Shown: piece by piece, positions 1 through 10,900 of the stretch | How positions within the stretch are numbered: the stretch's first letter is position 1 | How the letters are laid out: every line of letters starts with the position of its first letter | DNA from: Ceriagrion tenellum | Taxonomy: Eukaryota > Arthropoda > Insecta > Odonata > Coenagrionidae | Assembly: GCA_963169105.1 (NCBI GenBank) | Contig: OY720638.1 | Coordinates: 9,224,749-9,288,748 of the forward strand | DNA length: 64,000 nucleotides | Reading direction: 5' to 3' | The notes under the pieces: generated by a model | Seen by the model: only the letters and a program-made list of their open reading frames with translations | What the model was told of the DNA's origin: nothing | The model's database searches: none | Made by a program: the position numbers and the translations under genes

Positions 1-164
1 AGATTTAGTACAATGAATTTGATGAAGACGCAGGAAACCCCAATTATGGAGCTGTAAGCGACCAATATTGTGTGAGATTTCATGGATCTTAGTGCATTAT
101 AGCGATTATGTCGAGAACTTAATATCATGCTTCATCTCATATTCTTTTCCATGAGTTAAATCTC

Positions 165-395
165 TGAATGACAACCAAAGTGGCTAGAGTACTCGCCTAC
201 CACACGGACGGCCAGGGTTCAAATCTCTGCAGAGGAGGATGTTTTTCAGAGGAAACACGATCCCTACTTGAGTGTCTTGTGGAGGGCACTTCACGTACAG
301 TACTCCGTCTGTCGGATGAGACGTTAAACCGTGGTCCCCTTGGCGCCTTTTGTTAAGAGCAGGCCAACGCTGGGAATCCCACCTTGCTACAGGCA
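165..395 (+). mobile_element. tRNA-derived SINE with a conserved central domain
   Basis: A tRNA-like head carries a pol III A box near 181-192 (TGGCTAGAGTAC) and a B box at 216-226 (GGTTCAAATCT). It is followed by a body containing GGATGAGACGTTAAACC near 315-331. From memory this body resembles the central domain shared by V-type SINEs of other animals, so it should be checked against a SINE library. The short ORFs on both strands are incidental. The 3' end near 395 is approximate and no clear target duplication was found. Confidence 0.7.
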
Positions 396-1447
396 ATCAC
401 ATCGACAAAAATATTTTCTATTGCCATAATATACTCTTCACATTTCAAATATAAGTACTTCCACTCCAGTGACGCGTTAAACGAAGATGGGATGATGATA
501 GGTGGATAACCGTTGAAAATTTATTTTAGTCGAGCGGTGTAGCCGGTATTGCATCGCTTGCCCAAGCCAAGTATTACTATTGAAGCACAAATACACAGGT
601 GAATGAATATCTCATACGGGATGCGACCAACAAATGGGATCTCTCGTGCTATTAATGGTAGTTATATTTCACAATGGAAATATAACCACCATCTGTTTGA
701 TATAGAGGAAATGTCTCAAGGAAATATGTGCAAACAATTGTTAATATTGGATAGTGGTGGTCAAAGTTGGTGATATCAGTAAACCGAAAAGGGTTTTCGG
801 ACAGTGCACTTACTCTTCCAAGTTCTTCAAAAGTGTATGAAAGTATTCCCTCTGTAAAATTTGAGTTTATTTATATCTGGCAGCTGAATGTTGTGTTGTA
901 GGTTTCTGCATTGGTAAATATGTTTTTCGTCGTCCCAATAGTTTCCATATCACCAATAAAATAGGAAAAAAATCATCTCGGAAACAATTCATTTCCATAT
1001 AAATGGCATCCTAAGAAAGCACTCGATATGCAATCCGATAATCGACCATAGGTTAAAATTTTATTCATAGCAAAGCCACTGAGGCAAGTAATTTTCTTGA
1101 AAACGGCTTACTTGGTAGAAAATGAACTTAATGTATGAGATACCTGAGTCACTATCACCAAAATACGTTACTTTGTACAGAAGACTTGAATAAAAAGTTA
1201 TGGGGACAAATGGATTGACATTTCATTGCTTCCGCGGATAATAAGAAACCCTTTCGACTGATCTTCCCTTCGAAATTCAAACTCATGCTAAACTATACTA
1301 AACTTTTGTTAAATGACATACCCTTATTTTTTTAGTAGCAAGTTTTAAAAGACCGGCAGCAAAAAAAAAGGTTTTCGATTTGATAAATTCCAACATGTTG
1401 AACTGAAAAGTGAAATTGATTGTTGTATCTTTTGGATTATAATATAT
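396..1447. other. AT-rich sequence, nothing recognised
   Basis: No coding potential, RNA gene or repeat structure could be supported here. ORFs are short and stops are dense in all frames. Confidence 0.5.
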
Positions 1448-1505
1448 TATGTAATATTATGTACACATTCTCCTTTCACTCTATGTAATATTATGTATAC
1501 ATTTA
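1448..1505. repeat. short direct repeat
   Basis: Two copies of TATGTAATATTATGTA (1448-1463 and 1482-1497) are each followed by a near-identical ACATT, separated by a short C/T-rich spacer. This is a small local duplication. Confidence 0.7.
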
Positions 1506-2134
1506 TTCAGGATCTTTGAGTTGTATTCTTTGTAGTTGTTCATTCATTAATGTCTAAAGGACTAATGAGTCCACGACAATAAATGTTTATTATCATTATT
1601 TTTCACTAAAACCTCACCTCGTATGAAATATCCCACATTATATTGTTTTCTGCATTTATTTGTCACTAGTTGTATCCCTGACTTATTACTATTAGTCACA
1701 CAAATCATCTGCAGGACTATGACCCGCATACTGGATGTTGGCATGTTTGTCAACGTAGCACCCGCCCAGTTCCTCTTTCACCACTGCCACTACTCGAGTG
1801 AGCGGATGGAGCGGTCGCAGGAGCATCCACAGGGGCGAGTACTCCGTGCCGACTGAAGAATGCCACACACCCTTGAGATTCGGCTTCCTCGGCACTCATT
1901 GCAGTGAGGTGTGGATGAAGAGAAGCGGCATGCAAGCCGACGGAGTATCAATGCCTCGTGATGTTTCCGCTATAGTCACCAATCCTGAATGCGAGGGAGG
2001 CATACTAGCCTCCATTTGCTCGATATGTTAGCGTACTTTGTCGCTACAGTCAGTTCAGGTCAGGAAGTGTCGCGGGAGGTCAAGATGGTATCATCGGTGT
2101 GACCCAGAAACTCGCGAGGTTTGTGTTTCCCGAG

Positions 2135-2205
2135 CGACTTAATTCCAGCGTTTAGCCTCCGAGTCTCTACTGGCATACGCTCACATTCCAATCCTTCAGT
2201 CAGGT
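2135..2205 (-). pseudogene. possible CR1/Jockey-like RT C-terminal scrap
   Basis: On the minus strand a short stretch encodes PVETRRLNAG, resembling the PLETRRLHAR motif in the larger fragment at 3100-3537. The shared nucleotide string TTTAGCCTCCGAGTCTCT versus TGTAGCCTCCGAGTCTCT supports the relationship. It is too short to place within a family by itself. Confidence 0.35.
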
Positions 2206-3099
2206 ATGATTTTCCTCCTTATCGCTCCCTGCAGTTTTAAACGAAATGTGCATCTTGCCTTTGAAGTATGTCTACTTCGTACACAAAGTCTTACAGCAGC
2301 AGGACCCTAAAATCCCCAGCCTATTTCATCATGTGCCCCTAATGTTCGAAACGACCTTCCCCCACTTTGGCCCGAAGTTAAGGTGCTCACTTTAATTATG
2401 CATGGGTGATGTTTGAGATGAATATTTGGTCTTCTATCGAGAAGTGGGGTGACCTGGAGCAGCTACGAGAGCCTAGTTCCTTAAATGGCACTCATCAATG
2501 ACGTTGACTCAGTTCAATCTATGTAATGACTCTTCGTTTCAGAATGGCACATTTTCAAAAGTGAAAAGAAATAGATGCTGAATTGACTCGATATAACAGG
2601 GTTGGTAATCACATATCGCTGTGTCATCATAAGCAGTCATTAATCCAATGTTTGGTGCACTACATCTCTACACTTGGTTCTCGAGGAAGCCGCTTATTCC
2701 TTCCCGTTTCTCCCTCTCAAACCTCTCATTGTCAACGTCTTTACCCATGCTCCATCACGGTAATCCTTCCACCTTCCGTGCTCCGTTTGAATTCGTCCTA
2801 TTAGTGTTGTCAGGGGGCTATAACGCCTCAGAGAGAGATCTTTAAGAGTTTTCTCTTCCACGCCGCAGAGATTTAATTGGGAATATTTCCTTCCCAACTC
2901 CTCGTGAGACTTCTCATTTTCTTCTTGATTCTCTCCGTCAATGTCTTCTATCATCATCTGTCATGCCACTCATTGATCGTAAAAATCTTGGCTCCTCCGT
3001 CGCTGCCATCGCCAACGCCTCAATATAACGCCACAGAAGAGTGAGTACGCATCCCAAGGAGGAAGCCTACGGCTCTCTTGAATTGCGCAAGCGGCAAGA
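2206..3099. other. no recognised feature
   Basis: Only short overlapping ORFs on both strands, none resembling a known family. No repeat structure was seen. Confidence 0.4.
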
Positions 3100-3537
3100 C
3101 TCATCTACATTTACATACTACCCCGCGAGCCGCCGCAGGGGGTGGTAGGTCACCAGCCGTGTAAAGATGTAAAAGAGTTTGGAGGTGAAATGGAGACATT
3201 TAGTATGGCAGTGTATTTGGAGGAGCTCTGTTTTTATTGTGGTCGCTAATTGTGCGCCGAAAGAACAAGTCTTTGTACCTATCTGTTCGGCAGAATCTCT
3301 TACTTTATCGCATCTGTCAGACCTAGAAATGTTGTGAGGCGTCGTGATAATATTCTCTGTGTCGCTCTGAAACACACTAGTTCTGAATATCTCAAGCAGC
3401 CTAAGCCTAGCGTGTAGCCTCCGAGTCTCTAGGGGCTCCCACCTTAATTCCTCTAACAGTTGTGTAACACTATATGTTCGTTCGAAGCAGTTTTTAACGA
3501 AGACTCCTTTCTGCTCGCAACGGACCCTAGGTACCAT
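3100..3537 (-). pseudogene. 3' end of a CR1/Jockey-like non-LTR retrotransposon
   Basis: The minus-strand ORF (3118-3537, 139 aa) carries the RT C-terminal signature of Jockey/CR1-type LINEs: YSVTQLLEELRWEPLETRR, then HARLRLLEIF. It ends in a Leu/Arg-rich tail and a stop. Just beyond the stop, on the minus strand, is a TGTAAATGTAGATG run, consistent with the short microsatellite tail of such elements. Endonuclease and RT catalytic domains are absent, so this is a 5'-truncated copy. A second copy of the same family lies in the opposite orientation at about 5110-5382. Confidence 0.72.
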
Positions 3538-3550
3538 TCACAGGCCCACC

Positions 3551-3706
3551 CCGCACGCCACGTCATTTCTTCCTCTGCTTCCTTTCCATTGTGCACGAGA
3601 AATTTTGGGCCAACTAATCGCGAATGGGCACTGATAATAAAAATACTAGAGACATGTGCCAGCCAAAAAGGTGAGAGCAAAGTAAATTTTTCTCGTGTAA
3701 GATCTC
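3551..3706. repeat. dispersed repeat X, copy 1
   Basis: This 156-bp segment starts at CGCACGCCACGTCATTTC and ends at GATCTC. It recurs in the same orientation at 4289-4444 with scattered substitutions. No coding homology was recognised. The copy abuts the 5' edge of the minus-strand RT fragment. It could be an unrecognised SINE or MITE. Confidence 0.8.
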
Positions 3707-3855
3707 CAATCTTTTCCAATCCAATGCTTTCAAAAGCACTGCAAACCGATGAATATCTCCTTGATTCCTTTAATGAAAAGAAAGTGACATCAGTTGGATT
3801 TAATTCTAGCAAAAAAGCGCAAAATTTTGTGGTTACATTTCCTGGCGATTTTTAA

Positions 3856-4288
3856 ACAGTTTTTAGCTTTAAGAACAGGGCTTTACCTCATAATGTATGT
3901 GACAGACATAAAGATGAAACTTCTATATCATCAAAATGGAACACTTAACAGTGATTTCAGCAGACAGCATTGCATCAGCAAAATACGTCTTACAGTATCC
4001 CCATCATTGATCGTCCCGTAGCCCTGTTTACGAAAGTCTACGTTGAGCCCCATTCTTGTTCTAAGTAAGCTCTGTGCTTCTTTCTTGCCATCGCCTTTTT
4101 GCTCCCTTCGCTAAATCTAACCTAAAAAGAAGTCAATAAAATATCTTTCATTCATGAAACTTAAACGATAAAATGTTTTATTAAAATACATGACTTATTT
4201 ACCTTCCATTTCTTGATTTGCAAGCGGTATGATATGTGCAAAAGACATTCAATGCACCGTATGTAGCAGTGGAGAAGGAATAACCCTC
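3856..4288. other. spacer between the two repeat X copies
   Basis: AT-rich sequence without a recognised feature. It separates the two direct copies of the 156-bp repeat. Confidence 0.4.
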
Positions 4289-4444
4289 CCGCACGCCACG
4301 TCATTTCTTCCTCTGCTTCCCTTCCATTGTGCACGAGAAATTTCGGGCCAACTAATCGTAAATTGGCATTAATAATAAGAGTACTAGTGACATGTGCCAG
4401 CCAAAAAGGTGAGAGCAAAGTAAATTTTTGTCGTGTTAGATCTC
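4289..4444. repeat. dispersed repeat X, copy 2
   Basis: Second, same-orientation copy of the segment at 3551-3706. Both share the GTGCACGAGAAATTT and CAGCCAAAAAGGTGAGAGC blocks and end in AGATCTC. Confidence 0.8.
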
Positions 4445-5109
4445 ACAAAGAACCTAAGATCTCACTAGACCGGGGAGGAAGAGTAGACAAGCAGTATTGA
4501 TACGCGGGATAAGCGCCAGAGGATAGACTACCGAAGAAATAAGCGCGTGCAAATGTTCCTTCTCAACAGGCACAATTTCCTAACTCCAGCAAAGGAAGAG
4601 CGAGGCAGAATGTCACTTCACTACCAAATGACACCACCGTTCCCACCATTGTTCTATACCCTCCCTTTGTTTATACATGACGCCCTAGCAACACCTGCCA
4701 CGCGCCTATGTATTTCAAATAATTTAGTCCTCAGGTGCGTTGCGAATCCAATAAATGTCATTAATATTCGAATTATTGACGATTCACGAGCCTCTAAATA
4801 ATTAAAGGCATATGAATCTGGCGATTTTTTGAGTCCGTTGACCACTAAGAGGCTCGTCATCCGGGGAGAAACATTATACAGTCGGGGAGAATAAAGGTGG
4901 AAGCCAATGCGCCATTTGAATTAAAACGTTTATGGCTCAAGTTGGGCTTTGGAATGAGCATTAGTGACTGAAAAGAATTCACAGCGAGATTCCGCTAGAA
5001 TACAAATTATTTTCGTTCCATCTCTCTTCCATTCCTTTCTCCGCTGCTCGTGTCCAAAACCTTCAGCCGCCTGCTCGGACAGCGGCGGCTCGCAACGAAG
5101 CCCCGTAGA
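4445..5109. other. no recognised feature
   Basis: Mixed-composition sequence with short ORFs only. The segment just left of 5110 may be a diverged upstream part of the LINE fragment that follows. Confidence 0.35.
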
Positions 5110-5382
5110 CGTGTCAATCATGACGCCTCACTACATTTCTACGTCTGACAGATGCGTTCAAATAAGAGAGATACTCTGCCCAACAGATAGGTACAAAGAT
5201 TTGTTCCTTCCGCGCACAATTAGCTACCACAATAGAAACTGAGCCCCCCCAAATACACTCCCATAGGACATGTAACAATTTCACCTCCAAAAATTTTATA
5301 TCTCTACACGGCTGGTGACCTACCACCCCCTGCCACACGCCCATGCGGCGGCTCGCGGGGTATTATGTAGATGTTGATGAAG
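5110..5382 (+). pseudogene. 3' end of the same CR1/Jockey-like LINE, opposite orientation
   Basis: The plus strand reads SDRCVQIREILCPTDRYK, matching the equivalent SDRC and Q.G/YK positions of the minus-strand copy at 3100-3537. The non-coding end also matches: CTACACGGCTGGTGACC, then a CGGCTCGCGGGGTATTATGTAGATG tail. Two stop codons interrupt the tail frame. Together the two copies form an inverted pair about 1.6 kb apart, which could fold or recombine. Confidence 0.7.
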
Positions 5383-7167
5383 ACTGCGTTCGCACGAGCG
5401 TGTTTGTGTTTTGCCACAGATGATGCCCTAAAGAGTCCAGATCTCGCTCTGGTTGTTGCAAAAGCATTCCTTTTATCGCTTAATCTGACGACAATTACCC
5501 TCAACTTTTCAGGAAAAGTACCTGCACAGTGCGATTTATCTCCAAATAACTTCTTATAATCGCATTTTTTAGTGTTAACCATTTCATGCCAGTCTAACGC
5601 GGAGACTTCTGCCCAACTCCAAAATTCTGAGAAGAAGAATAAAAAGACTCCACCTTCTTCAATTAATTTCATCCGGATCATCGTATTTTACTCACCATTT
5701 TGTACGAATTCAAATATAAATCTTCCTTTCCAATCTCAGACTGCTATATTTTCAAAAACATTTCATCCACGATGAGGTTTGCAACATGACAAAATGGATG
5801 TCCAACTGCCCTAGCCGTACACTCGTGATAACGATGGCGTGGGCCAATCCCCGTGCGGCTGGAGTGGACGCGAATGCAGAACGCCTGAGAACTGGGTGAG
5901 CACAGCTTTCAGAGTCGTTTGAATGGTAATGAAGGGAGCGATAAATTATTCACCATTTCTCGCTCTCAAAATTATTCCTTCCTTTATGCATTTGTGACGT
6001 ACGCGTAAACGAAGGACCTACTAGAAATTCAAATGGAAACCGTTATTCCAAACGCCTTCACATTGAATTTCAGAGCAGCATTTGGCAACATAGAAATAAC
6101 ATTGAAGCAGGTTCTCTGAAGGGAAAATAATAAGTGGGCCACTGAAGTGTCCACTTCCAGGGTGGGCTTCCAGAGCGTGGCCACTTCAAAAAGGTTTTAC
6201 CCTGAACTCTCTTCTCTCTCAACTACTTCCCCCGAAATCCCACGGATGACAAATTAAGTCCACTAATTTACATTTCACCCCTCACCTTTGGCGAAATATG
6301 GGGGGAACTAAAATTGTAATAAAGGCATAGGAAAAATATTCTCGAGCTAATCACATTCGTATCTCTAACATTCAATGGCATACAAAAATAGATATTTTCT
6401 TCGCAGAAATATTCGCAGCCTACTGTCCAGCATCTCTATCCAGCAGAGCACTGCTCTCAAATAGCGATCCAACATCAACCAAAATTACAATTGGCCTTCT
6501 AATCAGGCAACAATATTGGTCGAGAAAATTTTTTCCACTTCCAATGAATCACATTGCTCCTCTGTTGTCTGCGAAAACGAAATGATGAAATTAACATCTA
6601 ATTGAGGGAAAAGACCTGTTAATAAGAATCGCCTGTCTCTCGACCATTTCCAGCCGGCGATTATTACTGTCCAAAGCCACTATCAAATATGATCCAGCAA
6701 ATAAGCGGCACGGATCAATTTTCACCAAATGAATTTCAAGGCATGCCACATATGGCACACAACTTGACAAGTTTGATGCATGCATGCAAGTGATGCATTT
6801 GCGACTGCCGATACCACTTTATCTGCATATGCATCGACCTGGTACCCTACAACACATCTTCAAGTACGTGTGGCAGTCAGTGAGTATTGTTCTCTTTGCA
6901 CACCGGTTGAAAGCAAGTAATTTATCGGAAGATTTAAAAACGAACTCTCCATTCTATAAATTTGCTTACATCTTCAGCACACTCTATTTGTACTTTCTTA
7001 CGTTTCGACATGCGTTCACTGTCCTTTCATGCAGCAGAACAAATAAAACGCAACTCGGGTACCAGTTGCCCACAGAGAACCAACGTCTAAATATGGATAC
7101 TTTACGGTCAAACATATACCTCCGGATTTCCATAAATCAGACTGTTGTTCCATAAGCCATAAGCATA
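5383..7167. other. no recognised feature
   Basis: About 1.8 kb of AT-rich sequence. The longest ORF (6784-7155, plus, 123 codons) has no recognisable motif and is not supported as a gene. Confidence 0.45.
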
Positions 7168-7235
7168 AGATGTTCCATATGCATATGTTCCATAAGATGT
7201 TCCGTATGCATATGTTCCATAAACATATGCATATG
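7168..7235. repeat. 27-bp tandem repeat
   Basis: Two 27-bp units beginning AGATGTTCC (7168-7194, 7195-7221) differ at one position. They are followed by a partial unit rich in CATATG, and partial matches lie just upstream. Confidence 0.85.
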
Positions 7236-7479
7236 GCTGCGGTGATAAATTTGTGAATAACACGGATACTTTTGCCGCGTTACTTCACTCTTCAGATAGG
7301 GCGGCTGCCGATTAAGTCCCCCAATTTTTTTTGCTTTGCATCGCAGAAAGCTACGGTTTCGTGATAAAGTTTGACCACTGACTTGTAGACGATGAATATC
7401 GGCCGGTTTAACACCCTCCGAACGCTGAGTTTACGTGAAGCTGCACTAAAACACGAGGTTCAGTGCAGCTCCACGTAAG

Positions 7480-8430
7480 ATTTGGATCTATGTGGGAAAA
7501 GTTAAGAAGGAGGTGATGGAGGCTGATATTATTTCGTATCTAGGCAAAAGGTCTCCTCAGCATGAGTTTACGTGTGAAAAGCTCGTGACATTGGGTTAAT
7601 TAGCTGCATTTAAAGTTGGTGCTGATGCACACCTAGCAGATCATCTATTCAGGGATGACACATGGCCTGTAGGCGTAATTTATACGAGATTTTTTATGAA
7701 GAAAGGAAATAAGGATACGGATGCGAACATAGCAGGCAGCAATGGACGGCTTCAAGGGGCAGTAATGATGCATCACAATCAGCGGTTTCTGAAGAACCTG
7801 CGCAAGAATCTGTACAAGTATCTGATGTTGCAAACGCTCCAAGAAGAATGATGACCAGAGGGCAATTAGGAGTTGTGAGACCGAAAGAGAAGTGACTAGC
7901 ACGTGAGAAACTGGAGGTATACTATCATAATGTACGAGAATTGAGAATCAAGATGAGCCAGTTTTGTGAGTCAGTGTTGAAATCTGATTATGATGTTACG
8001 AGTTTACGAGAGACGTTATTCGTCGTCACACTTCACTTGACACACACACCACTTCACACAAGTGCCTGCTTCTCTCCAGCACCATGTGCGGGCGCCCGCG
8101 CATGCGCACAACCACACCGGACACTACATTCGCGTCCCTGGATGTCTCACTACGTTTTCCCAAAGCGGCATATTCAAATTTCAACCGGTTTGGTTGTAAA
8201 GACGTTTCGTACCTTTTCATTTGAACACCCCTCGTATATGTTTTAGTGAATCCTGGCTTAGTAAGAGGATATGTGACTCGAAGTTGTTTGACTGCAATAA
8301 ATATGCAGTGTTTACGAAGGATAGAGATTTTACCTTAACAGGAAAAGTAATGGGAGGTGGAGTTATCGTTGCTGTGAGTAAGGAATTTTATTCAGAAGCA
8401 GCGGCAGCGGAGTGGTTGATCAAATTAAAA
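7480..8430 (+). pseudogene. LINE fragment: ORF1 C-terminus followed by endonuclease start
   Basis: Frame 7480-7850 encodes an ORF1-like tail: IWIYVGKVKKEV, then EADIISYLGKR, then DTWPVGVIYTRFF. This is the pattern of LINE gag-like ORFs, whose RRM-like domain ends in a WP.GV...F motif. It has one in-frame stop after VTLG. About 90 bp downstream a new frame encodes EVYYHNVRELRIKM and then KSDYDV, the opening of an APE-type endonuclease. The frame is interrupted by a 236-bp insertion at 7999-8234 and resumes exactly as CFSESWLSKR, then GKVMGGGVIVAVS. Homology fades after about 8420. RT is absent, so the copy is truncated; the clade within the Jockey group is unresolved. Confidence 0.72.
7999..8234 (-). 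mobile_element. 236-bp TA-flanked insertion (Tc1/mariner-like MITE)
   Basis: The segment is flanked by TA on both sides (7997-7998 and 8235-8236). Removing it with one TA rejoins GAT GTT A and TA TGT TTT so that the LINE endonuclease frame reads DVICFSESWL without a break. On the minus strand it starts CGAGGGGTGTTCAAATGAA, the style of mariner termini. The other end keeps only CGAG, so terminal symmetry is weak. No transposase is encoded. Confidence 0.78.
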
Positions 8431-8929
8431 GTTGTTTTGCAGAGGGTTTTTCCCAAAAAGTATAAGAACCACACGCAACATAATTATTAACCGTAATGAA
8501 TAGATACAATGCGCAAAAAAGCAACACATGATCAATTGGATAGGGCTTAAAACAAATACATAGTATACATAACCCAGTTACTAGAGTTGCGCTGCGCTCT
8601 GACTTCCGGTGCCTATGCACTGCGCGGCACAAGACAGCTCAATCACCTCCTCTCGTGCTGTCGCTCATGTGTTTTTCTCAACATACTTACATCCTAATAC
8701 ACATTTATCACTAGCTGACGTGTACGTGTCCTCGACCCACGTGACCCTCTACAACTGTTATGAACCTAGATTTGTGGATTTACCTTTCTTTCACTTTTAT
8801 ACATTATGGCGTCCACCAAAACGGCTCATATATATTCATTTTATGCCGTGTATGTTATGCTTAAAAGTGATTTCACTATCAGTCCACTATCAGGTTTCTC
8901 AAAATATATCTATTCCTAGTAACTTAAAT
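8431..8929. other. no recognised feature
   Basis: AT-rich sequence between the LINE fragment and the Penelope-like terminus. It may belong partly to the Penelope-like element, but no coding similarity was seen. Confidence 0.35.
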
Positions 8930-9012
8930 AAAACTTTGTATACTCCACTATAGGTTTAATAACACGACCCGGGTTTCGACACTTCGTGTCATCTTCAGGT
9001 GCAGATACAACA
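8930..9012 (-). mobile_element. Penelope-like element terminal repeat fragment
   Basis: On the plus strand the sequence CACGACCCGGGTTTCGACAC, followed by TTCGTGTCATCTTCAGGTG, is the type of motif found in Penelope-like retroelement terminal repeats. There it encodes a hammerhead ribozyme on the opposite strand. No GIY-YIG endonuclease or Penelope-type RT was found nearby, so this looks like an isolated terminus. Element limits are uncertain. Confidence 0.55.
8962..9002 (-). ncRNA. candidate hammerhead ribozyme
   Basis: Read on the minus strand, the motif contains these parts in order: GCAC, the core CTGAAGA, an extra U, helix II GACAC-GAA-GTGTC, the core GAA, a short helix III in ACCCGGGT, the cleavage triplet GTC, and GTGT. 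Helix I forms between GCAC (8999-9002) and GTGT (8962-8965), with three Watson-Crick pairs and one G-U. All invariant core positions of the CUGANGA...GAA...GUC consensus are present. In the Penelope context such ribozymes process the transcript. The unpaired U before helix II and the minimal helix III are deviations. Activity is not shown. Confidence 0.6.
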
Positions 9013-9109
9013 TCTGCCACTCTATATATACAGGTTCGTGGTAGGGGAGGGGAAGGAATCTGGGAGAGGAGGGATGAGGGGGGGAATGCTTGGAGGTGGG
9101 AAAGGGTTA

Positions 9110-9478
9110 GGGGGTGGAGAGGGGAAAAAAAATCATAGTTGGTGTTTTGGGCAAGTCAACTACAATTTACACTGTGGAAGGTATGGTTTGGGTATATGGT
9201 GAGGAGCCATGATCACATTTACAAAGTAAACAAAGTTCATCAGTTCACTTGAGTTATCCGGGTTTTTAGGGGGTGGAGAACATGGGAGAGTGGAAGGGGA
9301 GCACTTGTTCGTTAGCTGGGGGATGGTTTGTGTTTTGGGAAATGCTGCTACAATGTTCACTGTGGGAGGTGTGGCTTGGGTATATGGTGAGGAGTCACTT
9401 CACCTTTACAAAGTACATAGAATTCTTTTGTTCACTTGCCCTTGAGTCCGGGTTTTCAGGGGGATGGATAATATGGAG
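9110..9478. repeat. two-unit tandem repeat of about 188 bp
   Basis: The blocks TGTTTTGGG (9143 and 9331), GGTATATGGTGAGGAG (9191 and 9379) and CCGGGTTTT.AGGGGG (9258 and 9448) recur with an offset of 188-190 bp. The units are diverged and G-rich on the plus strand. The preceding GGAGGGGAAGG tract is similarly purine-rich. ORFs across it are repeat artefacts. Confidence 0.8.
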
Positions 9479-9559
9479 CAAAGCTATGATGAGATAGTGA
9501 AAAAAATGATGACCAGAAACTGTATATAAAAATGAATGATGAACGTTTTTATAAATATA

Positions 9560-10900
9560 CTTTTTCCAACCATAAAACTAAAAGTTCGCCTGCGAAACAT
9601 CAAATACAGTCTATACGTTGTGAATTTTCCGTAAGTATACAACAATGGTGCTATCCAGTGTGTTTTTCAAAAGGGGCCATCTCCATCTTTTTCTTTCTAT
9701 TTTTATTCTGTAATTCAATTACGGTTGGTCTATACCTCCAATCCCATTGTTGTAGTCACTAATTACGTTTAACTGGGATATTGGATCGATTGTTTTTGCT
9801 ATGCGGTTTAACTTTTGCGAGTTTCTGCACCCACAATAGTTGCCACCGTGACAGTGGCATTGTCTCGCCATCACAATACATGTACCTACCTTGTATTTTT
9901 CGTCAAATGCTGACAGAGAGACATATGAACCACTCTTGTAAAACCTGGATAATTCTATATTTGCTTTAAGGGGACAATCGGAAATTCGGTTCTCAATCAC
10001 TGTTCTAATTGGAAAAAATATATTATTTGAAGGGATTAAGAGTAGTGTATAGTTAGTAAAGAAATTATCAAAATACATTTTAGGTTCTTAAGACCTTTCG
10101 TATAGATGGGTACACAAAGATACCAAGTACCACGACTGCTACCTATATTTTGTAGGCTTTTCACGAATACACTTCTTACACAAATGATGTCCAAAATAAG
10201 GCCCATCTGTTGAGATATTATAAGGTTCCTAATTCGATCAAATTTTTATTGATTTTCTAAAAAATGGCTCAAGATCTGCAAACTTCAAGTCAGTTTGCAA
10301 TTCTAGCTAAGGGAATTATTTTCAGAAAAAATAATATAATTCTTAATAATTCTTAACTCGAAAAATATTGCAATATGAAGCTCCTCTAATAATATCGGCT
10401 TCCTTATCAGAGGCTCTGCTACAATTATTGGGACAGGGATAGAGTGTCATACCCCGTCAAAAGAAGACTGCCAAAAAACTTCCTGTGGTCGTCGCGGGAA
10501 ATTAATAAATTGTTGTTTTTACCCAGAGAATACTTTATTGAAGAGGAAATTATTATATCCATCACCTACTCACCAAAGAACAATGGAAAGGATTCAATAG
10601 TAGTCAAACTGCCAAACAGTATATGTTTCAGCCACTCTTGAGATTCTCTTTTGTTTCACCGAGGGAAAGATTCTTTCCTATGCATACCTTGAACCCACTT
10701 TGGGGCCTTCTTCGTCGTGGCCGACCTACCGATTCGTTCTCTATTGGATGACTCAGTCTCTTCATGATCGGAGTCAATGCTGTGCTGCTGTTCTAATGTT
10801 CCCATTACATCACGCCGAAGCTCTCCGGCACGGTCATCTAGGTCCATCTCGTTGTAGTTGATGTCTTCTTCATCTGTGAGGGGATCTGCACCCTGCCCTA
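9560..10900 (-). pseudogene. piggyBac-family transposase relic
   Basis: Fragments in shifting minus-strand frames follow the order of a PiggyBac/PGBD transposase. First comes an acidic N-terminus (10885-10656: DEEDINYNEMDLDD, SDHEETES). Next is the DDE_Tnp_1_7-type region, with DHRKFFGSLLLTGYDTL and SDKEADIIRGA (about 10570-10380). Then GPYFGHH and CKKCIREKPTK, then YFDNFFTNYTLL at 10075-10040, whose Asp matches the second catalytic residue. Near 9735 IGGID matches the conserved MGGVD third Asp, followed by NYRIKIERKRWPLL. Stops and frameshifts are frequent and the first catalytic DE motif is eroded. No TTAA-flanked ends were found. This transposase is not functional as it stands. Confidence 0.8.

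Noticed and set aside
168..396. Opposed short ORFs at the left edge
   Set aside because: They lie in a tRNA-derived SINE with pol III boxes.
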